In this document: in pieces, positions 11,901-24,313 of the stretch
Position numbering within the stretch: position 1 is the first letter of the stretch
Layout of the letters: each line of letters starts with the position of its first letter
Origin: Acridotheres tristis
Lineage: Eukaryota > Chordata > Aves > Passeriformes > Sturnidae
Reading direction: 5' to 3'
NCBI GenBank assembly: GCA_037013685.1
Contig: CM072891.1
Span: forward strand, 10,392,501 to 10,456,500
Length of the DNA stretch: 64,000 nucleotides
The notes under the pieces: generated by a model
Databases searched by the model: none
Seen by the model: only the letters and a program-made list of their open reading frames with translations
Told to the model about the DNA's origin: nothing
Translations under genes and position numbers: made by a program

Positions 11901-14900
11901 ATTGCAAGATCAAATATCTATTGCAGTTACAAATGTCATATCACTGTATCTATTTATGAGTCTGTGTAATCCAAAACATGTCTATTATCTTTTGCTAAAC
12001 CTGTAAAGAGGGAACACTATATTGTTTCAATATTAACGCTTAGTGAAATATTTGTGAATCAAATTGTGGATATAGCAAAAGATAATCTGTCTGGACCATT
12101 CACAAAATGAGCTTTGATATCCTTTTAGTAAGTAAAAAGCTGAAGGGAGACATCAATAATTTATTAGCACTTGGATTACATCCTCCAGTGCTTGTAGTTT
12201 GCTGCCTTCTTGAAGGAAAAGAGGACAAAGGCTATACTGGCTCTTAGGCTGTAAAGTCTTTGCAGGCTCTGATCTGTTGGTGCTGACAAAGGATGCTGTA
12301 TATTGAGGGGCATTTTGACAATGCCTGTGATGATCACAGCTCCGAGGATCACAGTGGGATGAGCCACCAGCCCGTTGTCATGTGATGCCTTTCCAATTAC
12401 CAGCATGAAATGAGCCGCGTGGTATTGGTACCACCCTGGCACAGGGGCACCCCTGCTGTAAACAGCAGGCTTGGTGTTCTGAGGGGCCTGAGTTTTAACA
12501 TCCCATCTACCTTTAGGCTTTTTACCTTCTTCCTGTTCTCTCAGATGTCCGTGCCCTGTCTCCTGACATCTCTTTCCTGGTGGCAGCAATGCCTGTGCTC
12601 AATCTTTAGATTTAGTAATGTAACTGCCACATTGCACAGATATGCCAGAATCTGCACTGACATTCGCTATTTCTTTTCAGAATGAAATGTTCTCTCCTCT
12701 CATCTATTCCTCCAGCTTGTGTCTTTCAAATTTGGCACCTGTCTCCTATTTCTCTCTTTCCTTTATCTTACTCCTTCTGAGGTGCTATTTCCAATACCTG
12801 AACAACCACTACCACCCTCAACTTGTTTCCCAGATTTTTCAACCTCTAAGTCCTGAGAAATCTTTCCTAGTTCTTTCCCAATCACTGTTAAGCAGGAGAG
12901 CTTAATCTTCCCTCACAGCATTGTCTTGAGTTACTCCCAAGAAGCACTTAGGAGTAAGCAAAGGCTGTTCCTCTGCTCTATTGAAGCAGAATCCTTCTTC
13001 ATCAACATCCACTGATGGAACAGATACTTTCAGTCTCAGATAGGACAGGAAGAGCCATGGGCAACCTGAGGGATCTAATGTGCTTCTGCCCTTCTCTTTG
13101 CACAAGGGTGTTGTTTCCTGCAAGTATTGACATTTCCTGTTCCAGGTGTGCTGAACAGATCTGCACAACACTGGACAGATGTTCTGAGAGACAGGCAGCA
13201 GCAAAAGGTCATGTCTATGATACTCTACCAGCGTCCTCTGAGGCTGATACTTGCTGCTTATTCCAAGCCTGAGCAGATGCACCCTGCTTTTCAGTGGGAC
13301 TTGGTAGCTCAGCCTAATGCTAGCCAGGTTCTGTCCACAAAATGTTTTGGAGAAAATGAGGACAAAACTCTTTTTACAAATACTGTAAAGACATTTCGAT
13401 ATTAATGGGGTGCTATGGACAGTCATGAGAAATTTGAGCCCCCAGATTTTTCCTCCACAGCATTGCAGGGCTTTGTAAGTCAAAGGGAATACCAATGAAA
13501 GAATCTGTTTCAACATTTTGTAATCTTTTATAAGAAAGAGAGGTTCTCAGGCACAGTAGCTGACCAGAGGAGGAGTCCTAGGCTAGGCAAATCACCAACA
13601 GCTTCAAGCACCAAAATATTGGATGCAGGGCTGGAAGATGAGGAAATACCTTTAATTCTTATGAGAAAATACTTAACTATCATGGGGCTTGGTCAACTTT
13701 TTTTTCCCAAGTTAAACTCAGAAGCCCAAATCCACCCATTAACCTCCACAGCTCATGACTTCTGATGCAAAACAGCCATCTGGTCAGTGTCGTTCCACAG
13801 CCAAGCCGATAATTTGGAAAGTAACCAGCATTTCCCATGGGAAGAAAGCTGGGCAGTTGCTGCTGCTGTATGTCTCTAGAAGGCAGCCTGCCAGCACTCA
13901 GGGCTGCTGTCCTGTGCCAAATAGATTTTTAAAAAGCATGGCTGTCAGTGACAAACCATAATGGAAAGGTGCAACACAGGCACCTGAGCAATCAATGCTC
14001 CCACACGGTGACACTGAGCAAGCACTGCAGTGATCTCTGCCATTCCTCCTGTAACTGTGCTGCAGAAGAAAAGGGCTTTTAAATATCGGTGCTGCTAATG
14101 GTACAGTACTATTTGCCACTAACAGGAGGGATGTTCTCTGCCGGTGAGCTTTACTTTGGTCACTGTCATCTTTGCTCTTGATTTTGGCATCTCTCTGTCA
14201 TGAGAGATCACCATAGCTATAAATGCCTCTGAAAAGAAATTTAAAAACAAACAACCCACAACACTGAAGAGAACTTGTTGTCAAGCAAAAAATAAGAGAG
14301 TACTCTAGAGAGATGCCTACATATCAGCCTGGTAGAAAAGTGTGTACAGGTGAAGCTTTCTGCTAACTTCACTTCCATCACCAAATACCACCAGTGAGAG
14401 AACAGTCCTGTCCTGCTGCCATGCATATACCAAACCTCACAAGCACTGAGCATCCAGAAATACAGGGTGCAAGCTCCAATCCTGTAGAAGACTGGCAAAG
14501 TAATTTCTTTTATTCATATGGTGGCAAGAGAATTTTAAAGTGATGCAGCACTATGTATCAGAACCACCTCTAGGCATTAGATATTTCATGTGATAACAAT
14601 ATAGCTCCCTTAGAATACCTCTCTTCCAGGTATCTCTTCCACTTTGCTGAGCTGTCCTTTTTTTTCTCATTAGGCTGCTTCTCTCTCCCTACCAGAAAGC
14701 TGGGTGAAGCAGTGTATTGCCATGTGAGAAGCAGAAATGCATGCCACTGGCACGCTCCTCTGGGAACCCACAGCTTTTCACATTGCTCCTAAGGAAATGG
14801 GAAACCTGCTCTAGCCTAATAAAGACCCATGGAAAAGTACTTAAGAAGATGAGGCATAGCTATCTATCACAGCCCTTTACATTTCCAAAGATGAAGGTGA

Positions 14901-15087
14901 AAACCCAACTTTGTGTGACTGCAGTTAGTCCTGCCAGATCACTTAAATCATCGGGACATTGTGATCATCACTGTTAAAAACTCTTGGCAGATCTAGCTGC
15001 ACTAGCACAGCTATTTAGAGTTGAGTACTTCAGGCTTGGTTCCACTGGCAGTAGGAACTGCTGCTGTGCAGGCATCTACATCGAATA
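8901..15087. other. intergenic stretch without visible genes
   Basis: Six kilobases of AT-rich DNA have no open frame resembling a known protein on either strand and no clear repeat family. The short frames seen look random in composition. Degraded transposable elements may be present but cannot be named by eye. Confidence 0.5.
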
Positions 15088-15397
15088 TTCACAGAGTCAT
15101 TGTAGGCTTTGGGCTGGAAGGGCCTTTAAAGATCACCTAGTTCCACCTGCCCTGCCATGGGCAAGGACACCTTTCACAAGAGCAGGTTGCTCAAAGCCTC
15201 ATTCAACCTGGCCAACCTGGCCTCGAACACTTCCAGGGATAGGATATCCACACCTTCTCTGGGCAAACTGTTCCAGTGCCTCATCACTCTCGTAGTGAAT
15301 AATTTTTTCCTAATATCTAATCTAAACATATCTCCTGTCAGTTTAAATCCATCTCACCTTGTCCTATCGTTACCTGCCCTCATAAAAGTCCCTCCCT
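15088..15397 (-). mobile_element. CR1 LINE 3' fragment
   Basis: The plus strand carries the reverse complement of a CR1 tail: GGGCTGGAAGGGCCTTTAAA, then GATCACCTAGTTCCACCTGC, CTGGCCTCGAACACTTCCAG, CTCTGGGCAAACTGTTCCAG, and finally TAATATCTAATCTAAACAT. These are the well-known conserved blocks of chicken repeat 1, the main LINE of birds. The element therefore lies on the minus strand and is truncated at its 5' end, as usual for CR1. It has moderate substitution, so it is not a young copy. Confidence 0.9.
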
Positions 15398-16967
15398 GAA
15401 GCAGGAGCATTGCTTTCTGTTCCCAAAGTGTCATTTGAAGCCTGGGAGAGATGAGCTTCCCCTGGCACTCCTTCCAGTACATATGCTGACTAGTACAGAT
15501 GGATTTTGGATAAAGCATGTACACATCACTCTCATCCTGTTCAGGTGTAAAGGTATAAGGTTTTCTCCACAACACAACAATAAATAACCTAAAAAGAAGA
15601 AAGGAACAAATTCTAATGCCAATAAAACAGCCAGTTCTTCAGGATGTTCTTCAGGAGATTTGCCATGGAGAATAATCATGTGAGCATATCCAGTGCTTTA
15701 AACCGTCTCAAATTGCTTGAAATCTCAGGCTTAGGCACTTTGACAGGCTTCCTTTAAAGTCTATGACAGTGGATTTGAATGCATTGACTACGTCACTCAG
15801 ATTTTGTCAGATACATCCCACAGCAGCAGCCAAGGGAGACACTGTCCTCAGCCCAGAGAAGCTGAATTTCAGAAATGTTGTTTTCCTCATTGACAGCAGG
15901 GGCAGAGGGCATTTTCAGGCAGGGCCAGCTAAGACCATTTTCATTTAAGCCTTCTGTGAAACACTCACTGTCAATGACAATGCATTCACCATCTGTACAA
16001 ATACGGATTTTCACCTGCAACGCACTTCAGAGGCAGTGTCTGAATGACCTGACTCTTCTCTGGAGTCTCTTCTCTGGAGTCCCAGCTGGACAGTGACTCG
16101 CTTTTAACTGGTTTTTATTTGGATGTTGTAAAGAGGAGAGGAAAATCCAGTATCATAGAGATACAATATATAGAACGAGCAAGAAATATTTGTATTTGCT
16201 GAAGAGGTGTGTTATTTCAGGATATTTTCATCTAGTCTGATAAAAATGGCATTTCTATAGAAACAACTGATGAAAAGAAACAACAAAGAGGAAATCCCAT
16301 GCTCACTGTCAAAAGACAACATAATGTTCGGCAGATGCATTACTAGTGATGAGTAAATACTCTGCTGTTTTTGGTTTTTAAAATACACAATCCTTTCCTC
16401 TCACTTACGTGGTTAAGTCACTTCACATTGAGCATGGATGTGTAGATTTTATTGGTGAAAAAGCAGAGATTTGATTTTAAATATCCCTGCTTCACCTAGA
16501 CCCAGGGATGCCCTTTACTCAGTGGGGTGTTGTTGGGCTCCACTCCAGAAGTACTTCAGCTTTAAAAAAAGCTAACAAAAATAAGATTTATGTCTTGGAC
16601 TGATTCCTTATGATAATTTGTTTTCCATTCACCAGCAGACCCGTGTGCTGCTCACCACACTGCTCTCCAGCTGCTCTGTTTTCAACTTTAGTTTCTTTCT
16701 TCTCAGCATAGTAATTATCTGCTTCCATGGTCACCTGCTCTTTAAAAAACTCATCTTAATATTTATCATCTCTGCAAAATAGATAATACTGCTACATTTG
16801 CAGATTTACCTTTCTAATCCCACCAAGGCCAGTGCCATATTGTTTTTATAGTTCTGATCCCTTCCTGTTATAATCCAATGAGAAAGCATTCTAGGCACTC
16901 CTGCTTCTCTGCTTTGCAAGACCAAAACCATGTTGTAGAAAGTCATGTGAAACTGACTTGTGGCAAG
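15398..16967. other. intergenic stretch before the duplicated block
   Basis: No gene or named repeat was recognised. The right edge matters: block A begins at about 16,968 (CTAGAAGAAAGGG), and sequence to the left of that point is unique, with no LTR. It therefore looks like an unoccupied version of the site where the retroviral LTR sits in front of block B. Confidence 0.5.
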
Positions 16968-17421
16968 CTAGAAGAAAGGGATGAGAGAGATTTTCAGGGC
17001 TTGTGAGAAGACTGACAAGATTTTAAAATCACATGAAATAGCTCTCATTGAGTGAGGAATATTTGAGTTCACCACCAAAGACTCTAAGACATGCACTGCT
17101 GGAAATTTCATTGCTAGAATTGCTTAGCAAATCCATGCAAGCATGTTGGGTTGGTACTTATAATTTTATAGTATAAATATGAAGACACACAGGCATGATT
17201 TATTGATAGAGCATAAGCTATATATAGTATCCTTAACTGTATTATTAAAACTGAAGGTAAATAATTAATAGAATGAAGGAGAGATACAAACAGCTCTGGC
17301 AGTTTTGATGGGAAGCATTCCTGCCTTGCAGTAATTAAAAGCGAATATATTCTGTTTGTATATCTTTCTGGCAAAAAAGATTATTTCCTCATTTCACCTG
17401 CATGCTAAGAGACACTGTGTG

Positions 17422-17664
17422 TGGCCACAGAAGCTGTGCAGCCAGTGTGAGAGGAGTCAGGGAGGGGAAATGCTCATGGCTGTCTTGAATCAGAACCATA
17501 AGCAGTTGTCAGACAGTCAAAGCAGTCCCAAGACTTCACCCAAGCACATTCCAACACAACCACGGCCACGGCCTCCCTGCCTTACTGTCCAGGTGGGAGA
17601 CCTGAACTGTGTACATGGGGTGCATGGGAAACCATTCCCAAGTTCAGTCTCAGGAAAGCCTTGA
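17422..17664 (+). other. 81-codon open frame kept in both duplicate blocks
   Basis: The open frame from VWPQKLCSQCERS to SSVSGKP has a twin at 27,435-27,680 with the same amino-acid sequence; I see one synonymous change (CAT versus CAC for His). It has no recognisable domain, signal peptide or membrane segment, and the first codon is GTG, so no ATG start exists at this point. Because the blocks are nearly identical here anyway, the conservation is weak evidence for coding. I regard it as probably non-coding. Confidence 0.15.
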
Positions 17665-19259
17665 AGTGAGAGAGAGAAGTCTTCTACTCTCATCACTGCA
17701 TCTGCCCCACCCTTCTCTAAAGCCAGAGGTGTTCTGATGCCTGGCCTGAAGATGAATAGTGCAAAAACGAAAACCTTGGTTTCTCATTTTCCTTCAATCA
17801 GAGGCACAATCTGTCGATTTCAACAGATTTTGGAGAAGCCCCACCTGACCTTCACTGCCCCAGAAGCAATGATCACAAAACAGAACAAGGCGCCAAAGGA
17901 CACATTAAATTCCTCACTTTAATCAGCCAGACCTGTGGTAGCAATAGACTCCTGGAGCCATCAGGTTGGTGGGTGGCTCCACAGAAAAAGGATGAGAAAA
18001 GAGCTGCTGCTCTTGAAGTTTAACTGCAAGAAACCTGCACAATTATTTCAAAGTGTTTCTTGTATCCCAAACCAGCATAAATTGGAAACAACAATATTAA
18101 GTGGCAGATGGTGGTGGTAGGGTAGCAGTTATTTTCAGTGAAATGGAGAATTTGACACTCCATTTCTCGGCAGGCACTGCTATTCCTGACATAGGTTTGA
18201 CTTTAATATGATTTCTTTTGCTTCACGGAGTGCAAAGCAGAGCTCCACCAGCTGATGAACTTGCAGTCTGGCAGGGCAGCACTAGAGAAGCACTCCAAAC
18301 ACTCTCGAGGCTCCCTTCTGCAAATCTCCAAATGTAATTAAGAGCAGATCTATTTATTCCTTCTTCTAGAATCATCTATAAGCACACCAGGTGTACCAGC
18401 ATTAACTGCTCAAACACCTTTGCCAGAATCATGCCTGATCATAAGGTTAGAATCACGGTCACTCTTGGTTATGTAGTACTCCTAATGGGGAATCTTCAAG
18501 TCAATTCCTACTTCAAGGAGTTCTCAGTGACCTAAAACAGTGCAGTTGTCAACGTTACCATGTCAGGAACATGGTTGCTCATCAGAAGACATAAAGCTGA
18601 GGGAGATGTTTGCTGCCCAGGATTTAAAAAATTGAAATTTTCATTCTAATTCTTTATGAGTTAATCACAGTCCTGTTTCCCTGACAATATAGTTAAGGCT
18701 GCCTGGCTGCTATTGGGATGAAGGATTATCTTTGTTTCCATAGATATAAGTGCTTTCAAAGACCATAATGGGTAAAACTTGTTCCTGATTATAACTTTGC
18801 TTTAGTATCACAGCTTTCTGAAGGGATAAAAACCCCCAGTGCTACATTTCCTATGGCATCAGAGACCTTGCAGTCAGTCCTTCCCAAACAGTGAGCCCAC
18901 CTGCTCCAGCCCAAGACCCTGTGAGGATCTGTGCCTGTTGTCCTGCTCAGAGAGTTCATTTCCCAGGAAAAAAGGCTGAAAGTTGACCCAGCACTAAAAT
19001 CAATAACCAACATAAAAATCAAAAGTCCCTGCAAATACCGACAGCTCTCCCACAGTTTCTAATAAAGCTTGGCACGTATTACAAACAAGCAACCAGTCAT
19101 AAATAATAAATTGCAGCCACGTTCACAGAGCTTTATGTATCTGCTCTCCCAAAACACCTCCGGTCTCGGGCACGGCCACCCCCTCCGATAATGACAAGGC
19201 ACAGCTCGTGGGCTGACATAAATACATTTCTGTGTGCAGACCCTCGCTGTGGGATGTCT

Positions 19260-19593
19260 GAACACAGGGATAACTGCCGGGGGAAGCTGCCTTGGGCCGC
19301 ACAGGCGTAGGGCGAGCCCACAGCCGCGGCTGTGGCGGGATGTCCCTCAGCCCCCTCCGGGATGTCCCCGGAGCCCCAGGCCGGGCGGGATCCGCGGGCA
19401 ACCGCAAGCACAAGGTGGGGAACCAGGGCCGTGCTTAAGGCGTCAAAAGGCGAAATGGAAACTCAAGCAGTTCAGTTGAAGTGCCCGCGGGCAGCGAGGG
19501 CCGGGCCGGCCGCCGGAAGTGACGCAGGCGGGCGGGCGGAAGCGCCGCCCGGGCAGGGCGGAGGTGCCGGGGGAGCGGCGCGGTTTGGAGCAG
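19260..19593 (+). promoter_or_regulatory. duplicate RPAP1-type promoter and exon 1A
   Basis: This is the block A counterpart of the RPAP1 promoter. The shared upstream stretch (about 19,116-19,300) is nearly identical to about 28,510-28,700. The core is diverged but keeps CCGGAAGTGACGCA (19,513-19,526), an ETS site followed by a TGACG half-site, and a second GGCGGAAG just downstream. It ends in CAG|GTGAGT with the intron starting at 19,594, the same donor context as the native exon 1. The non-coding exon 1A could splice to the env open frame downstream or, over about 12 kb, to RPAP1 exon 2. Activity is an inference; what is seen is an intact donor and intact core motifs. Confidence 0.6.
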
Positions 19594-22090
19594 GTGAGTG
19601 TGGCCCGAGCTGCCCAGAGCAGCGTTGGCTTCAAAGCCTAAACGCTGCTGCTCGAAAGCATTCGGGAGAGCATTGTGGAACTCCGTTTCTCTGTAAAGTA
19701 AACGCCGTTCGCTGTAACACACTGGTGCTGCACTGGTGCTTAGGGCCCTTCACTGTCATAACTGAGCTTCCTGCCCAGGCTCACACTTGAACTCAAGTTG
19801 GTTGATTCAGAAGTGGATCTTGGCCCTCGAAGCAATCTATGGCTTTACTGCCTTCTGTGCTCTTATGTTTTCTTTAAGTCTGACTGTGATTTCTCGTCCC
19901 AACCACGCCTGTAGAACTTCCTGCAGTGCTGGTGGGATTTTCAGACAGTGTCTACGGCAGATCCAGACCATGACAGAAAACTCTTTTGTGAGGCTTTTGA
20001 TATAGACGGGGTGTGCAACAGCAGATGATAGTGTGGCCACACAGCAGTCAGTATTTTGTGGAGGGCAAAGGTGCTCATAGTCCTTGGACAGCATTTCTGA
20101 TCCCTTCCCTGTGTTCCTAGGACAATATCTCAGTGTGTGGCTTATGCTGGCTGGCTGCTGGTCCCTCTGGCAAACAGATGGTGTTTGGTGAGCTTTTAAG
20201 TAGCCAGTTGCAAGGCTGGAGGTAAGCAGGCTGCAGGATGCTGTGGTTAGTGCTGATCGTCAGGAGTTTGTTAGTTGTCCTGCATGTTTTCTCTGAGCTC
20301 TGGTGGGCAGGAATGCCAACTCCTGACGGCCAAGGTGGTGTTGCTGATGTGCTGCAATGGCTTCCATGGGACACAGGAAAAGGAAGCCTGTGAGGAAAGC
20401 AAAGTGTTTTCCCTCGATTCATTCTATCTGCAGGTCCCACGTGTACTGAAGCAAAGGCTTTGAGGAAAGGGTTCCTGGAAGATCATCCAAGCTCATTAAC
20501 AATGGCTGCTTAGTTGTCTTCTCGTGCTGACAGTTTCCCAGAGAAACAAAGGCAGTTTGAAGCCACGCTGCATTTCTTGATGAAGTGTTTTGGTGGGGAG
20601 AGACTTGGACAAGTTCATGTCGAGCTCTGTGTGGAGGAGGCTTCTTGCAAAGAGCTAAGCAGCAGCGTTTGCTTCCAAGTGTGTGTTTTGTGCCTGTTAA
20701 AGCAGACATCCTCCTCTTCTGGGCTTTGAAGGCTGTGATGTCAGGGCAGGGAACACTTGGTTTGGGATGCGTGTTCCGCTCCTTATGGATATGAGAGAGG
20801 GTCTGAGCAAGTGAAGTCTGGCTGTGGGAGCTCTGTTGTGGCAGCAAGCTCCATAAATAAACAGCAAGTAGGTGTGTGCTTATGCTAGGAATACATACAA
20901 AAAAAGAAGGAGCTGTCTGTGGAGGTTTCAGTTTTTGCTGTGCAGTTGCGAGGGGAGTGGGCTGGAAAGGAGCTTTTCTGCATTCTCAGCATCAGTCAGA
21001 GCCGCAGTGGGATCCCAGGTGTTTTTGTGTTAGTCCCTTCCCTGACAGTAGCAAGGTACCATAGCAGGGTGCTCCTTCCTGCCTTGAAGTGGCCTTTGGT
21101 TGATGGTTTTACACCAATATCTTGCATAAGACCAATAAACAAATGTAAAACATCTTAGCCCCCTTTCTTCTCTTAGAACCAAGATCATCTCACTTAACCA
21201 GCCTTGGTAAAGAATGAGATCCCTGAAAACAGTATAAATATTCCAAGTGTAGGTCATAAATTCTACAGGCAGTAAATCTTGTGTCTGAGCATCTTTCCCA
21301 GAAGGTTTCTCGCCACATATTTTACAATCAATTTTGGTAATAGTATAAGTGAATCCATGGCTTCAGGTCAGTGGCTGTGCCTGCACAATGGTTGAACTCT
21401 GTTTTTGTCTGACATTGGGGCAGAGATTTACTTCCATGCTATGCATATTCTCATGTATTCTGCCTATCCCCATGGCAGATAACTGTAGTTTTAAAATCCG
21501 AGTCCACTTTCCTTTCCAGCTTCTGGATAAATCATGAAAGTCCTTCTGGTTTTTTAAAAGTGGAAGAAATCAAATATGCACAAACTATTTCAACATACCA
21601 AGGGTGGGAGGGTGCCAAGTCTGCAGTATTAGTGCTGATCAGTGACTGAAATAAGCGTGAAATGTATTTGCAGACAGTTTACTTGCTGCCTGTGAGAAAT
21701 GGATTGCTGGTCCCAGGCTCTGGGAATCAGATGTGGGGAGCAATAGTCACCAATATTTTCCTGCCTGGTAGATGGGAGGTGGAGTGGAGCCTTCCTGGTG
21801 AGTTGTCATGTACACAGAGGTAAATAAATCTCACCCTTGTTTTTCAACCCCAAACTAGCCTGGGCAGCAAATGAAGATGCTTGGAAATAGCATGGCTTCT
21901 GCCAATAAGGGTCCAGTGAAAGAGAACTAAATCAGGAGGTTCACATCAGGAAGAAAGACATTTTCACTTGGGAGACCTGAGTGAGAAGGAGAGCAAACAG
22001 AGTCAGGGCTTGCATTGTCCAAATCTATGTGGACAGGCTCTTGCATCCTGTCAGGGATGTTAATGGGAGATCTGGAGAAGATGGTGTGCT

Positions 22091-24170
22091 CTGTAGTGAA
22101 GCTTGTGGAGGGAGTTAAAGCAGATCAATACATTCACAATATATTGGTGAGCAGTCCCAATTCCACAATAGTAGGACAAATCCAAACAGAGATAATTACC
22201 CTGAAAATTTAGGTTTTCAGATTTCAATAGATAAGGTGCAACCCCCATTTTCTGAACTAAAGCTTCTGAGAGTATGGTGGAGGGGAGGAACTGTGTGTGT
22301 TCACCCCAAAACCTTGACTTCCCTTGAGCAAATTAAAATTCCTGGATAGAAGAAGGAACTACAATGTGCCCTTGCTCTGCTGGTAATTTGGAGAAAATAC
22401 ATTCTGGCTTTCTCCATCATAGCCTTCTGTCATAATGATTTAACACACCTGAGGTCCACCTGTGACTAGACCCCTGTCCATGCAGAATTCTTAAAATTGT
22501 TAATATTTGAGGCTGAGTTATATCAGGTTTTAGGACCAATGCATCCAACAGAACTACTTCATATCGACTGGGGCTTTGCAATTCATGGATTATCAATGCA
22601 TATGTGGAAATGGGGACCTGGGGGTCCGACTTGGCCTGCCAGGGTTTATTTGCACAGCTCTAAAAACTTTATTCAGTTTGGTATAAGTGCCTCTAGCACT
22701 TAGTCTAGCTTTACAGGGAGCTGAAAAAGTCATATGGCAAGAACCAATTATTCTAGTGGGACCTTTCAAGGTCTTGTAAGCCGTACTGGCCAGAACCCCA
22801 CCTGGTGTGGGGGTTGCACAGGGAGAAGCAGTAAGAAGGTGGTATGAATGGAGGGGGCACCCAGAGTGCTCAAAATACAGGAATTGCCTGGCAGTCTACT
22901 GGAGCAGGAGCCTCCCTTCTTCTATGAAACCTACCCCTCAAGTTTAGTCCCACCTGAAAAGTGTGTGGTTCACTGAAGCATCTTCCAAAAGAGAGGGAAA
23001 TACTGAGCAGTGTTCCTGCGTGTTGATTCAGGGGACAGAATTGTGACAATGGGAGAAGAAAGTGCTCAGATGGGAGAATTGATAGCCATGTGCACGGTGA
23101 TTGTTAGAGGCTGACACTAAAGAACCAGTGTTTATACAAACCCCTATGCTGTTTTTAAAGGATGCACCAATTGGCTCCCATTTTGTGAACAAAACCAGTG
23201 GGCAATCTATTGAGTTGCTAGTATGGTAGTGAGAGAAGTGGGAAGGCATCCTAAATTTTTTAAGCAAAAGTATTTATTGGTGAGATGGAATCCTGCCCAC
23301 CAGAAGAGGGACAATCTGGCTCACCTATTGAATAACCAGGTAGATTCATTGACCCGTGTGGCAGATACGGCAGTAAAGGTAGAAGAAAAATGCAAACATC
23401 TGCTAGAGTGGTTACATGTCAAGGGAGACCATTCAGGAATTCAAGGATCTTTTTAAGGAAGCTGGTAACACGGGGTGACCTGTCACCTGGGGACCGTGTA
23501 ACACTGTCATCTCAGTCTGTGGCCAGTGTTGTACAGGGCTAGAGAAACAAGTCCCCTTGCCAGAGGCGTCCCTTCACTAATGACACGGAAAAGGCCTCTG
23601 GGAGACCTGGCAGGTGGACTATATAGGGCCTTTCCTGACGTCAGGGTGGAAGTAATGTCAGAGCTCACTCAAGCTGAGGCAAGAGCAGCAGGGCATAGCA
23701 CTGTAAGGGGACTGAAGCTGTGGTTTAATTATTTGCCATGGCCCCAAGCCCTCCAATCCAACAGTAGTCACTTTACTGCCAGGGTGGTTCAAGAGTGGGC
23801 ACAGGATGAAGGAATTAGGTGGATCTTTCACACTGCATACCCAGGCAAATGAGGTTGTTGAATGCACCAGTGGATTCGAGGAGGAACCTGAAACCTCATG
23901 AATCTGAATGGGCAAGAGGGTATCAAGTGGGGTACATAGAGTCAGTAGCTGCTAGATAGTTAATGGGTGCCCATAATTCACAGCCTTTTGTCTTCAATCC
24001 CCACCCATCTCCCTGGAACAGAAGAAGCTAAAGACCGTGCAAATCCTCTTCATTACCTAGGACAACTGGTTTTAGCAGAATTACCAAGAGTGGGATTGGT
24101 ACCCTTGACTTTAAAAAAGTCACTTAACTTGTGTGCCAGGTGGTGGATTGTTCCCTCCTTTTAATCATGT
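22091..24170 (+). pseudogene. pol: decayed retroviral pol (RT to integrase)
   Basis: Remnants of pol from an endogenous retrovirus appear in their usual order but in changing frames with many stops. The first part (22,091-22,300) matches the reverse transcriptase palm; the catalytic Tyr-x-Asp-Asp position reads YIHN, so both aspartates are lost. Thumb/connection-like sequence follows (to about 22,950). RNase H starts near 22,965 with WFTEASSKREG. The integrase part has WQVDYIGP near 23,610 and SHFTARVVQEWA with GIRWIFHTAY near 23,780-23,840. The 5' half of pol, gag and the 5' LTR are absent because the copy is cut off at the edge of block A. It cannot make a working polymerase or integrase. 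The nearest type is gammaretrovirus-like by the RNase H and integrase wording; this is inference from motifs only. Confidence 0.85.
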
Positions 24171-24199
24171 TTTATTTTTGTGCATGTATATGTTTTACA

Positions 24200-24285
24200 G
24201 ATTATCTGAAATCCACTGCTGGACCTATGCTTTCAACTGTTGAGTGGACGGATCATTTTGTGCATTTTTTGTTTGATTTTTCTAG
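24200..24285 (+). promoter_or_regulatory. two candidate splice acceptors upstream of env
   Basis: Two pyrimidine-rich acceptors lie just before the env start: one ends TATATGTTTTACAG at 24,200 and the other ends GTTTGATTTTTCTAG at 24,285. Either would place the env ATG (24,314) near the start of the spliced exon. The position, between the end of integrase and env, fits the normal subgenomic env acceptor of a simple retrovirus. It could also receive the exon 1A donor at 19,594. Confidence 0.5.
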
Positions 24286-24313
24286 GCCTATTTTGCCTTT
24301 TTAAGAGAAAAAA

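Larger units (their letters stand above)
16968..22090. repeat. tandem duplicate block A (RPAP1 5' region copy)
   Basis: This block matches 26,953-31,350 in the same orientation and order. Nearly identical parts are about 16,968-17,757, 18,750-19,320, 20,020-20,890 and 21,655-22,090. In 20,521-20,700 I count one difference from block B. Parts found only in A are about 17,760-18,745 and 20,890-21,655. Promoter, exon 1 and the start of the intron (about 19,320-20,010) are strongly diverged from B. The block ends at ATGGTGTGCT (22,081-22,090), where retroviral reverse transcriptase sequence begins without a gap. Confidence 0.9.

Noticed and set aside
12902..13516. 204-codon minus-strand open frame
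   Set aside because: The composition looks random, with no domain or signal, no promoter or splice context, and overlapping plus-strand frames of similar size. Not supported as a gene.
20419..20847. Minus-strand open frames of about 142-149 codons shared by both blocks (also 30,452-30,901)
   Set aside because: They lie in the duplicated intron 1 of RPAP1, antisense, and are shared only because the DNA is duplicated. No domain recognised.
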